From CAYPHJ01 sp964410485 (GTDB lineage: Bacteria; Desulfobacterota; Binatia; UBA9968): a stretch of DNA of 26,232 nt. Made by a program: the position numbers and the translations under genes. Under the pieces are notes generated by a model. It searched no databases. It worked only from the letters and a program-made list of their open reading frames with translations, and was not told where the DNA came from. This document shows positions 7,836 through 15,081 of the stretch, piece after piece. The stretch spans positions 1-26,232 of the forward strand of contig CAYPHJ010000061.1 in NCBI GenBank assembly GCA_964410485.1. The letters are read 5' to 3'. Every line of letters begins with the position of its first letter. Positions within the stretch are counted from its first letter, which is position 1.

Positions 7836-8222
7836 TTACGAACCCTGCTCCTCCAGCTCCTGGTAAACGCGTTTTGCTATTGCAAAGGCAGAGTTTGCCG
7901 CCGGCACGCCCGCGTAGACGGAAACGTGGAGTAAAACCTCCCGCAGCTCTTCTTGAGACACGCCCGTATTGCGCGTGGCCCGGATATGCATGGCAAGCTC
8001 ATCCTGTTTCCCCAGCGCCGCCAGCATTGCAAGCGTCAATAAGTGGCGCGTCTTTTTTTCGAGCCCTGGCCGGCTCCAGATCGATCCCCAAGCCATTTCG
8101 GTGATGAAGCGCTGGTAGTCGGAATCGAACTCAGTCTTGCTCGCTTCCGCGCGGGCGACATGATCCGCCCCCAGGACAGATTTGCGCATCTTCATGCCCT
8201 TTTCATATCGATCGTCGGACAA
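7836..8222 (-). CDS. pcaC: 4-carboxymuconolactone decarboxylase
   Basis: A 128-residue PcaC of normal length, in the carboxymuconolactone decarboxylase family. It contains EMAWGSIWSRPGL (42-54), the helical KTRHLLTLAMLAALGK segment, ELAMHIRAT (His79) and VLLHVSVYAGVPAA (His99). It lacks the CxxC pair of the AhpD peroxidase branch, which supports the decarboxylase role. It converts 4-carboxymuconolactone to 3-oxoadipate enol-lactone. The start is a TTG at 8222, chosen because an excellent AAGGAGGTGG lies 4-6 bases before it. This signal and the first 20 bases lie inside pcaD, so the two genes are translationally coupled. In some bacteria PcaD and PcaC are one fused protein (PcaL); here they remain separate. 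Confidence 0.95.
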   Translation of the reverse strand: MSDDRYEKGMKMRKSVLGADHVARAEASKTEFDSDYQRFITEMAWGSIWSRPGLEKKTRHLLTLAMLAALGKQDELAMHIRATRNTGVSQEELREVLLHVSVYAGVPAANSAFAIAKRVYQELEEQGS

Positions 8223-9009
8223 TCGCCACCTCCTTAAAGAATTGCATCATGCGAGTTACCAGGGCCGCGGGCTGCTCGATGCACGGCAAATGCGCCGCCT
8301 GCTCGATCAGCGCGAACTGAGCCGTCGGTAGCAGCCGTGCCAGCTCTTGGCCGAGTTGCGGTGGAGTTGCAATATCCTGATCACCGCAGAGTACCAGCGC
8401 CGGCACCTGAACGTGACTCACCTCCTGGGTGAAATCGGCGTCTCTGAGCGCGTAACAGGTTCCGATGTAACCATCGACAGTCGTTCGGCGCAGCATGTTG
8501 GAATAGCCGCGAACCTCCGAACCGCGGCGCGCGCGAAAGCCCTGTGTGAACCAGCGCTCCATTGACGGCTGAACCATGGCTTCGAGCCCGGAGGACTTCA
8601 CGAGCGCAATGCGATCCTCCCACGACGCTACCGATCCAATGCGCGCGCCCGTATCGCACAGAACCAAAGCGCGCACGCAATCAGGATGCAGCAGCGCCAA
8701 ACGTTGGGCGATCAGCCCGCCCACAGATATCCCACAAACCGCGGCAGTTCGTATGTCAAGCAGATCGAGCAATCCAAAAAGATCTCGCTCCAGGTCATCG
8801 ATTGCGTACGGCAGCCGCGGTGCATCACTCAGTCCGTGTCCTCTCTGGTCATAACGAAGAATTCGGAAATACGGTTTCATTTCGGCCGCAACCGCATCCC
8901 AGATGCGCATGTCGGTTCCTAGAGAATTGGAGAAAACCAAAACAGGTTGATCCGGCGTCCCTTCCAGGAGATAGTGATGGATGGAGCCTTGCAGATCTAC
9001 GAAAGACAT
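8203..9009 (-). CDS. pcaD: 3-oxoadipate enol-lactonase
   Basis: A 268-residue alpha/beta hydrolase. The nucleophile elbow CGISVGG places Ser95; the acid is in CGDQD (Asp210 or Asp212) and the base is His240 in QAAHLPC. LRYDQRGHGLSDAP (51-64) is the oxyanion-region segment common to PcaD proteins. It hydrolyses 3-oxoadipate enol-lactone to 3-oxoadipate, the last step encoded in this window. The gene starts 13 bp after the LLM oxidoreductase gene and overlaps pcaC by 20 bp, so the cluster is tight here. The ribosome binding site before the ATG is weak (GGACAAA), which suggests re-initiation from the gene upstream. Confidence 0.94.
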   Translation of the reverse strand: MSFVDLQGSIHHYLLEGTPDQPVLVFSNSLGTDMRIWDAVAAEMKPYFRILRYDQRGHGLSDAPRLPYAIDDLERDLFGLLDLLDIRTAAVCGISVGGLIAQRLALLHPDCVRALVLCDTGARIGSVASWEDRIALVKSSGLEAMVQPSMERWFTQGFRARRGSEVRGYSNMLRRTTVDGYIGTCYALRDADFTQEVSHVQVPALVLCGDQDIATPPQLGQELARLLPTAQFALIEQAAHLPCIEQPAALVTRMMQFFKEVAIVRRSI

Positions 9010-9022
9010 TTTGTCCAGATCT

Positions 9023-9967
9023 CTAAATCTTCATCTTCGCGACCACTTCTCTCGCCAGCCATTCCATACGTTCAAGCGTTTCCCCCATACTTGGCTGGCG
9101 CACGTCAAAAATGATCGCATCCACCCCGGCGCGTCTATAATCCTCAATGTCCAAGAGAATATCGTCCGCTTTGCCGATGAAGCGCCGGCGTTTGCCTGGC
9201 GTTGCCTCCTTGTCACGATCAAAAAGCGATCCCTTCAAAGCGACCCGGATCTGCTCGAGACTTCTACCGGCTTTTTCGGCATGGCGAGCCACAATTTCCA
9301 AATCCCGAACCAGATCTTCCGGTTCCAGGGGGACCGTCGGGACTCCGCCGATCGGATGCCAACCGTCGCCCAGCTCTCCGGCACGCCGTAAGGCTTGCTT
9401 GCTATGACCTCCTACCCAGATAGGAATTGTCGGTGTCTGCACGGGCTTGGGAAGAAAAACGATATCGGAAAAACTACAGTACCGGCCGCTGAAACTCGGG
9501 GAGTCATTGGTCCACAGCTCCCGAAACGCTCTGATATATTCATCGGTCACTCGGCCGCGCTCTGCGTAGGAGGGAGCCTTCAAATTCTCGAACTCTTCTC
9601 TCATCCACCCGACACCTAACCCGGCAATGACTCGCCCTCGCGATAAGACGTCCAGGGTCGCCAGCATTTTTGCCGTAATGATACAGTTACGATAGGGCGC
9701 GATCATCACGCTGGTTACAAAACGGATATCGTCGGTGGCGCCGGCAAGAAAAGACATGGTCGTGAGTGTCTCGAGGTGATATCCGGATCCCGGATATTTG
9801 CCATCTACCGTGTACGGATAAGGAACGGAGATGTTCTTGGGCACGATGACATGATCTGCAACTGTAAGATAGTCGAACCCGTACTGGTCTGCCTGGCGCG
9901 CGAAACGCAAAAGGTCCTGCGTTGTTACCGTCGGGCTCGAGGCCGGTAAGTGGAGTCCGAACTCCAT
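9023..9967 (-). CDS. LLM-class (luciferase-like) flavin/F420 oxidoreductase
   Basis: A 314-residue TIM-barrel protein of the bacterial luciferase-like family. MEFGLHLPAS at the N-terminus, YLTVADHV at 33-40, LDVLSRGRVIAGLGVGWM at 105-122 and PKPVQTPTIPIWVGG at 173-187 are standard for the F420- or FMN-dependent LLM group. Such proteins oxidise or reduce diverse substrates; the cofactor cannot be told apart by eye, though the sequence has the look of the F420 branch. The gene starts 5 bp after the MOSC gene and ends 13 bp before pcaD, so it is very probably co-transcribed with both. A role in feeding an aromatic or side-chain substrate into the protocatechuate route is inference from position only. 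Confidence 0.87.
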   Translation of the reverse strand: MEFGLHLPASSPTVTTQDLLRFARQADQYGFDYLTVADHVIVPKNISVPYPYTVDGKYPGSGYHLETLTTMSFLAGATDDIRFVTSVMIAPYRNCIITAKMLATLDVLSRGRVIAGLGVGWMREEFENLKAPSYAERGRVTDEYIRAFRELWTNDSPSFSGRYCSFSDIVFLPKPVQTPTIPIWVGGHSKQALRRAGELGDGWHPIGGVPTVPLEPEDLVRDLEIVARHAEKAGRSLEQIRVALKGSLFDRDKEATPGKRRRFIGKADDILLDIEDYRRAGVDAIIFDVRQPSMGETLERMEWLAREVVAKMKI

Positions 9968-9972
9968 GTCAA

Positions 9973-10542
9973 TTAAAGGGGCCGGGTTGCGATCACGCCG
10001 CCGTCTGTTCGCAAGCTAATGGAATCCCCGGCTCGAATGAGGCCGTCACTCAGGATGGCCGCCTTAAGACCGCTGCGATGTTTCAGCGCCTGAAAGATAC
10101 CGGGAATACCCGACACCTTTTCTAAGTGACCGCATGGCTCGAACAGGCGAAGGCCGCGCATCATCACGCCGCCGACACTAAATTCGCGGTTCAGCAGGTC
10201 GAGCAGCGGGACGCCACGGGTGAGAATGTTGCGCCGGCTTTTTTCGGCGAACATCTCGACACCGAGTTCGGCTGCGGCCGTCTGAAGAGTCTCCTCCTCA
10301 ATCAAAGTAACAGCCTTGTCGGGCCGGTTGGCTTTGCTCCACGAGTCGCGAAAAAACCGATCTCCTTCCAGCCCCCGGTCGGTATAGGCCCGGACCTCCG
10401 TCACCAAAGTCATTGGCCTGGATGGGCCGCCAGCGACGAATAGCCCAACCACTTTGCCTTGCCAGGACTGGCTCGCAGGCTTGAATCCACGCCACAATTC
10501 GGCAGGAGTTTCCCAGAGGAAGTCCTTTTCACCTTCGGACAT
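9973..10542 (-). CDS. MOSC-domain protein
   Basis: A 189-residue protein with a beta-strand-rich MOSC domain, the C-terminal domain of molybdenum cofactor sulfurases also found alone in YiiM/YuaD-like proteins. Visible motifs are GLEGDRFF (57-64), SRRNILTRGV (102-111), the conserved Cys137 in LFEPCGHL, and LSDGLIRAGDSI near the end. Family knowledge points to sulfur transfer or to binding a metal-sulfur cofactor; the substrate is unknown. It sits between the cupin (26 bp) and the LLM gene (5 bp) on the same strand. The start ATG has no strong Shine-Dalgarno sequence, consistent with coupling to the cupin gene. Confidence 0.86.
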   Translation of the reverse strand: MSEGEKDFLWETPAELWRGFKPASQSWQGKVVGLFVAGGPSRPMTLVTEVRAYTDRGLEGDRFFRDSWSKANRPDKAVTLIEEETLQTAAAELGVEMFAEKSRRNILTRGVPLLDLLNREFSVGGVMMRGLRLFEPCGHLEKVSGIPGIFQALKHRSGLKAAILSDGLIRAGDSISLRTDGGVIATRPL

Positions 10543-10568
10543 GTCGGAATCCGATGGACGATCGTTTG

Positions 10569-11060
10569 CTATCCGGCCGAGTCCGCGAAAAACTTGCCGG
10601 GCACCTCGACAGGAGGCAGTGTTCTGTTTTCAACGGATTCGGCGGGAAGCGGCTTACCGTCCGGGCGCACGCGCATTTCCTCGCCGCCTTGTGGGTGGCC
10701 CTTGATGCCGGCTCCGACCCGTATGACAACCAGGTTGCCGGCGCCGGTGTTGAGATAGCGATAGTAGGCGCCCTTCGGAATCATGATTCCCTGGTATTGT
10801 CCTACCTGAGTCTCATTGTCCTTCTCATCGAACACGCTCATTCGACCTTCCAGAACGATAAAAGCATGGTCCTCGTCGAGATGCGTATGAATCTCATTTT
10901 CGCCGCCTTCGGCATTGATTTTCGTGTGGATCCACACGTTCTCGGTCTCGGCAACGAGTTGCGTTACACGGCCTTGCTTCATATACGGGGTTTTCAGCGA
11001 AAAACGATACGCCTTTGGCGTCTCCTTGGCTTGCGTTTTAGCTACTGCACTTGCATTCAT
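10569..11060 (-). CDS. Cupin-domain protein
   Basis: A 163-residue single-domain cupin. Motif 1 is GGENEIHTHLDEDHAF (52-67) with metal-type ligands His58 and His60; the usual Glu is replaced by the DEDH block. Motif 2 is GQYQGIMIPKGAYYRYLN (87-104), where the customary His after PxG is a Tyr, so the metal site, if any, is unusual. Cupins of this type act as dioxygenases, isomerases or ligand sensors. An AAAGGAG lies about 12 bases before the ATG at 11060. It is the first gene of the tight run cupin-MOSC-LLM-pcaD-pcaC and follows a 369-bp gap, so the operon promoter is probably just upstream. Confidence 0.85.
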   Translation of the reverse strand: MNASAVAKTQAKETPKAYRFSLKTPYMKQGRVTQLVAETENVWIHTKINAEGGENEIHTHLDEDHAFIVLEGRMSVFDEKDNETQVGQYQGIMIPKGAYYRYLNTGAGNLVVIRVGAGIKGHPQGGEEMRVRPDGKPLPAESVENRTLPPVEVPGKFFADSAG

Positions 11061-11429
11061 TCTCTAAATTGCTCCTTTCAACTTGATGATCATTTGACGT
11101 TCATCCCTATGTCACCACGAAAAACAAGAAGGACACGAAGGGTCCCACAAAAGACTTCTCCTTAGAAAATTGAACTTATGCAAAACTCAGTCATCGCTTG
11201 AAAAGAAAATCCCCCGGTCCTGCGGCCCGCCCCCTTTGCAAAGGGGACTATTGGGGGATTTGATCAGCGCTTGTTCCATCCTGCCGCCGCCGTTCTGTGC
11301 CTGAGGGCTCATTTTCATTGTCTGCGGGCGAGCGTAAGCTCATGAAACACTTCGTGGTGGAGGCTCTGCTCTCTTTTGGTTGCGGTTTCCCGCTTTAAGT
11401 CCTTCGCGTTAACGTCTGTTCAGTCATCT
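11061..11429. other. Gap between amidohydrolase and cupin genes
   Basis: This 369-bp non-coding stretch is half filled by repeat copy A (11169-11352). A purine-rich run (ACAAGAAGGACACGAAGG, about 11123-11140) lies on the cupin side and its approximate complement (TTAAGTCCTTCGCG) at about 11395-11408. No promoter was identified with confidence, although the upstream region of the cupin-pca run must lie here. Confidence 0.4.
11169..11352 (+). repeat. Long dispersed inverted repeat, copy A
   Basis: This 184-bp sequence is nearly identical, in opposite orientation, to 24841-25025 (by eye about five substitutions and one 1-base indel). Landmarks are ATTGAACTTATGCAAAACTC at the left, the palindromic core CCCCTTTGCAAAGGGG flanked by AAATCCCCC and GGGGGATTT, CTGCCGCCGCCGTTCTGTGC, and CTGCGGGCGAGCGTAAG at the right. 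It encodes no convincing protein. Copies C and D match its core and its right end separately. Confidence 0.92.
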
Positions 11430-12488
11430 CTAGGCGTTGATGCCGGTGAGTTTCAGGTTGTACAGTTTCAACACGTTTTCACGCACAACTTTGCGAAAAA
11501 CGTCCGTGGGTAGATGGCCCAACTCTTCTGCAATCACTTTGCGCGAGTGAGGCCAAGTGGATGCCGCATGCGGATAATCATTCGACCACATGCAGGTGTC
11601 GGACCCCCACCAATCCAGCAGACGGCCTCCCGTCGGATCGCTGAAAAACGTCGCATAGACTTGCTTACAATACTCGCTCGGAAGTTTCTTCATGGCGGCT
11701 ACCGGCGCGCGGGGGGAGTGCCGGATGAAGTACTTGTCCCATTCATGGATATGGAACGGCAACCAGGCAATCTCGTTCTCGACATAAACGAACTTGAGCC
11801 GCGGAAATCGCTCCATGACGCCACCGAATACAAGGTCAAACAGTGAATTGGCCGCATCGTACAGTTTCGTATTGACAGTGGCGCGATAAACGTCGAGGCC
11901 CTTGCGTTCAAAGCGGCTGTAATTAAATCCGGTCAGTATGTGGAGGTTAACTGGCATGTCCAACGCTTCGGCCGCTTCCCAAAACGGGTCGTAATAATCA
12001 CTTGTAAAAGAAAGCTCTTGAGGCGGCACCTGCCAAATGAGGCAACCCACCAACCCTGCCTTTTTGCAACGCTCCAACTCGTTGACGGCATTCTTTAAAT
12101 TGTAGAGGGAAATCATGGGGATTCCTACGAGCCGCTCCGGGTGAACCTTGCAGTAATCGATGAGCCAGTCGTTAGCGATTTGAAAGCACGCCTCTTGAAG
12201 GTCGGCATCTTCCAAGGCAAACAGACGCAGTCCCAAAGTCGGGTAAAGCACTTCTGCCGACACGCCGTCTACAACCATTTCTTCGACTCGCGCTCTCGGG
12301 TCCCACCCTCCCGGCTTTTCGCCTGGCGCTCGACGCGGCGGAAATTTGGGATATTTTTCCTTTAAAGACGGGGGCAAGTTGTTCACCCAAAGGTCATCGG
12401 GCTCCATAATGTGCGAATCTGCCGAGATGATAACCTCATTGGCTAACTCGGCCTCGGTCTTATAAGCCAGTGCTGTGCCTGTGCTCAT
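11430..12488 (-). CDS. Amidohydrolase-2 family metal-dependent hydrolase/decarboxylase
   Basis: A 352-residue ACMSD-like TIM-barrel enzyme. IISADSHIMEP at 20-30 carries the first metal pair (Asp24, His26), His183 lies in VNLHILTG, and Asp304 lies in the diagnostic WSNDYPHAAS block. GGAGGAG 6 bases upstream fixes the ATG at 12488; the open frame runs on to 12794, but that extension overlaps the TPR promoter and gene start on the other strand and is not coding. With the genes at 1-53 and 1230-2261 it makes three amidohydrolases of this family in the window. It is divergent from the TPR gene. Substrate unknown; aromatic carboxylate decarboxylation is one family activity. Confidence 0.9.
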   Translation of the reverse strand: MSTGTALAYKTEAELANEVIISADSHIMEPDDLWVNNLPPSLKEKYPKFPPRRAPGEKPGGWDPRARVEEMVVDGVSAEVLYPTLGLRLFALEDADLQEACFQIANDWLIDYCKVHPERLVGIPMISLYNLKNAVNELERCKKAGLVGCLIWQVPPQELSFTSDYYDPFWEAAEALDMPVNLHILTGFNYSRFERKGLDVYRATVNTKLYDAANSLFDLVFGGVMERFPRLKFVYVENEIAWLPFHIHEWDKYFIRHSPRAPVAAMKKLPSEYCKQVYATFFSDPTGGRLLDWWGSDTCMWSNDYPHAASTWPHSRKVIAEELGHLPTDVFRKVVRENVLKLYNLKLTGINA

Positions 12489-12568
12489 TTGTGCTCCTCC
12501 GGTTTTTTCAATTGTTTGGACTAGATTTATGACTTTTTCCGCAATTTGTCTACCCGACGAGCGCTGAA

Positions 12569-12598
12569 TTGGACATTGCCCCGAGCCTGTGATTAAAG
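12569..12598 (+). promoter_or_regulatory. Possible sigma70-type promoter for the TPR genes
   Basis: TTGGAC (12569-12574) and TTAAAG (12593-12598) are separated by 18 bases, about 50 bases before the GTG of the first TPR gene. The -10 match is weak. The 160-bp divergent gap must also carry the promoter of the amidohydrolase, which I could not place. Confidence 0.28.
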
Positions 12599-12648
12599 AT
12601 GATAGAAATCGATAAACAGCAGCACTTGTCGGTTCGCGAGTTGTTACC

Positions 12649-13689
12649 GTGTTGGCTTGCAGAAGTATTCGTACGCCACAGCTCCGTTTGATGTTGCTTT
12701 TTGTAACGCTGTTTACGCACGCGACCCTGTTTGCTGGCGAGGCGGAGCGTTCCTTCAACGAAGGGCTCAAGCAGTATCGCGCGGGAAAATTCAAAGCCGC
12801 TATCGCTGCCTACGATCGCGCCATCAAAGCGGCCCCGGATTCGGCCGAAGCTTACCTCGGGCGCGGCACCGCTTATGCTCGGCTACGCCGGTTCGATCGA
12901 GCCATAAGCGACTATGACGAAGCGATACGCCTGAACCCTGGATTCGCCGAAGCATACTACAACCGTGGCAACGCTCGCGCAGAAACCAAACAATACCAGC
13001 TTGCTCTCGCAGATTACGATGAAGCCCTGCGGCGCGATCCACATTCGGCGGAGGCTTACCATGCGCGCGGGCTCACCTACTACAACCTGCGCAAGAACGA
13101 CGCCGCCGTCGCCGATTTCGACGCAGCGCTGAAACTCAATCCTAAGCTTGCCGACGCCCTCTATCATCGCGGCAATGCACATTTTATTCAGAATCAGTTC
13201 AAGAGCGCGATTAAAGATTACGATGAAGCGATCAAGCAGAGACCCCAGTTTGCGAAGGCCCTGCAGCAACGCGGTGACGCCTATGCAGCTCTCGGCGAAT
13301 TGGAGAGAGCCATTGAGGATTTTAACCTTGCCCAGAAGCTTTCGCCAAAAGATCCGGGCGTCTACTACAGCAGGGGGCTGGCGCAGCGCCGCCTGGGAAA
13401 ACACGAGCAAGCGATCCAAGATTATTCAGACGTCATTAAGCTGCAGCCTAAAAATCCCGAAGTTTACAATAATCGGGCCAATGCTTACGCACTTTTGGGA
13501 AGATACGAGTTGGCGATCAAAGATTACGATCAAGCCATCAAACTTAATCCAGCTGACGGGCGTATTTATGGTAACCGTGGGATGGTGAAGCTCCGTGCCG
13601 GTCAAAGTGAGGCGGCTCAAAAGGACTTTATAAAAGCCGTCGAGCTCGAACCAAAACTGAGAGAGAAGCTCGGTCCGTATATGAAATAG
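12649..13689 (+). CDS. Exported TPR-repeat protein (nine repeats)
   Basis: A 346-residue protein made of an N-terminal signal sequence (hydrophobic LMLLFVTLFTHATLFA, cleavage likely before GEAE at about residue 30) and nine uninterrupted 34-residue tetratricopeptide repeats covering about residues 31-336. Most repeats carry the canonical pattern with A/G at positions 8 and 20, Y/F at 24 and P near 32 (for example YYNRGNA...YDEALRRDP). TPR superhelices bind proteins or peptides, and an exported one probably acts in the periplasm as a scaffold. No enzymatic domain is present. The GTG at 12649 has no clear Shine-Dalgarno sequence; an ATG at 12691 inside the signal is an alternative. It is followed after 96 bp by a paralogue of identical architecture. 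Confidence 0.9.
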   Translation: MLACRSIRTPQLRLMLLFVTLFTHATLFAGEAERSFNEGLKQYRAGKFKAAIAAYDRAIKAAPDSAEAYLGRGTAYARLRRFDRAISDYDEAIRLNPGFAEAYYNRGNARAETKQYQLALADYDEALRRDPHSAEAYHARGLTYYNLRKNDAAVADFDAALKLNPKLADALYHRGNAHFIQNQFKSAIKDYDEAIKQRPQFAKALQQRGDAYAALGELERAIEDFNLAQKLSPKDPGVYYSRGLAQRRLGKHEQAIQDYSDVIKLQPKNPEVYNNRANAYALLGRYELAIKDYDQAIKLNPADGRIYGNRGMVKLRAGQSEAAQKDFIKAVELEPKLREKLGPYMK

Positions 13690-13692
13690 CAT

Positions 13693-13784
13693 GGTTCCAA
13701 CTGTTCCGGCCGTTCCAGCTGTTCCAGCCGTTTAAACACCTCCGGAACGATTGGAACTACTGAAACGATTGGAACGGCTGAAAC
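13693..13784. repeat. 9-mer repeat array forming a long inverted repeat
   Basis: The left half has iterated GTTCCAGCT/GTTCCAGCC-type nonamers and the right half the complementary GGAACGATT/GGAACTACT/GGAACGGCT units, joined through TTTAAACACCTCC. The array fills the whole gap between the two TPR genes and ends one base before the ATG at 13786. GGAACGG near the end is the only purine-rich stretch at ribosome-binding distance. Confidence 0.8.
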
Positions 13785-13785
13785 T

Positions 13786-14859
13786 ATGAGTCTGATATCC
13801 ACTCTTCTCATTCCTATCGTGTTGCTGTGGTCCGTTTCACTTTGGGCCGGCCCGGCTGAAGAAGCCCTCGAGGCGGGGCTGAAACTGCACGAATCCGGGC
13901 AGCCCAGACAGGCTATTCGAGAGTACGACCGGGCGATCAAGGCCAATCCAAAATTTGCCGAGGCTTATTTCAATCGCGGCAATGCTCATTACGATCTAGG
14001 GCTCAACCAAGACGCGGCGAATGACTACGGCCGGGTCATTCAACTCAATCCCAAAGATGCGGAAGCGTATTCCAATCGCGCCAATGCATACCGTCGCTTG
14101 AAACGGGAAGATCTGGCCCTCAAAGATTACACGGCGGCGATCGAGCTGCGGCCGGAAGAGGCAAAAAACTATATCAACCGGGGCGGTCTTTACTTTGATC
14201 GTAGACAATACGACGCCGCAGTGAGAGATTTCTCGGCTGCGATTCGTATCCATGCGCAAGACGCGGCGGCATTTTATAATCGCGGAAACAGTTATCTCGC
14301 TTTAGGGAAACACGAAGAAGCGATCCGGGACTATGATCAAGCCATCGCGTTCGAGCCGGACCTCACCGACGCCTACTACAATCGTGGCATTGCGTACGCC
14401 GGCATCGGCCGAGAAGATCAAGCCATTGAAGATTTTTCCACAGTTCTCAAGCACGATCCGAAATTCGCCGCAGCCTTTTATAATCGCGGCCTGCAAAAAT
14501 CCAGGCTGCGCTACGATGAAGAGGCGGTTGAGGATTTTAGCGAAGCGCTAAGACTGAAGCCGGAGGATGTTGATGCGATGCACCGGCGCGGAGTGTCGTA
14601 TCTCAGGTTGGGCCGATACGAGCACGCAGTGCGAGACTTCAGCGAAATTATTTTGCGGTACCCACAGGACGCCGAGCCCTACGTCTACAGGGGGATGGCG
14701 CGGATCTATCAGGGTAATGAAAAACTGGCAGATGGCGATTTTCAAAGGGCATTCCAACTCAATCCGAGCCTCAAAAAACCTCTGCAACCGATCATCGACG
14801 AAGCCAAAGAAGAAGCGCGCAAAAGATCGCAGGGCGCATCTGTCAATGATAAGAAATGA
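13786..14859 (+). CDS. Exported TPR-repeat protein (nine repeats), paralogue
   Basis: A 357-residue protein with an N-terminal hydrophobic stretch (ISTLLIPIVLLWSVSLWAG; cleavage likely near WAG/PAEE at about residue 23) and nine contiguous 34-residue TPRs from about residue 24 to 329, then a charged tail rich in Lys and Glu. Recurrent blocks are YFNRGNA, YYNRGIA and YDQAIAFEP. The signal lacks the usual N-terminal positive charge, so secretion is less certain than for its neighbour. Matching repeat number and adjacent position indicate a tandem duplication followed by strong divergence. The gap between the two genes is a 9-mer repeat array, so they may share one transcript. Role unknown; a protein-interaction scaffold outside the cytoplasm is the inference. 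Confidence 0.88.
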   Translation: MSLISTLLIPIVLLWSVSLWAGPAEEALEAGLKLHESGQPRQAIREYDRAIKANPKFAEAYFNRGNAHYDLGLNQDAANDYGRVIQLNPKDAEAYSNRANAYRRLKREDLALKDYTAAIELRPEEAKNYINRGGLYFDRRQYDAAVRDFSAAIRIHAQDAAAFYNRGNSYLALGKHEEAIRDYDQAIAFEPDLTDAYYNRGIAYAGIGREDQAIEDFSTVLKHDPKFAAAFYNRGLQKSRLRYDEEAVEDFSEALRLKPEDVDAMHRRGVSYLRLGRYEHAVRDFSEIILRYPQDAEPYVYRGMARIYQGNEKLADGDFQRAFQLNPSLKKPLQPIIDEAKEEARKRSQGASVNDKK

Positions 14860-14902
14860 AAGCTTTCGACACCGACGCATGATTCGGTGGTGTTCCGTAG
14901 CG

Positions 14903-15010
14903 TAAACGTTCCAATCGTTCCAGTCGTTCAACCGCGCCAGACGCGCTCCGTTCAAGTCGTCTTCGGAGTTCCAAAACGTTTTGACCGCCTTCAGCGTTTT
15001 GAAGGGGTTT
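14903..15010. repeat. 9-mer repeat array, diverged
   Basis: CGTTCCAAT, CGTTCCAGT and CGTTCAACC units run in tandem at 14907-14933. More degenerate CGTTCAAG, AGTTCCAAAACGTT and GCGTTTTGAA blocks follow to about 15005. It lies between the second TPR gene and the universal stress gene. Confidence 0.65.
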
Positions 15011-15081
15011 AAACAGCGCTGGAGTGAACCCCATTGCGAAACTTCACAGGAACGTTCTATAAGTTTCTCGGAGAGGCTTCT

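Noticed and set aside
12489..12794. N-terminal extension of the amidohydrolase at 11430-12488
   Set aside because: The GGAGGAG site fixes the start at 12488. The extension overlaps the start of the first TPR gene and matches nothing in the family.
12700..14860. DNA repeats across the two TPR genes as a CRISPR-like or tandem array
   Set aside because: The 102-base periodicity is protein-level (34-residue TPR units) with diverged codons; there are no identical repeats with unique spacers.
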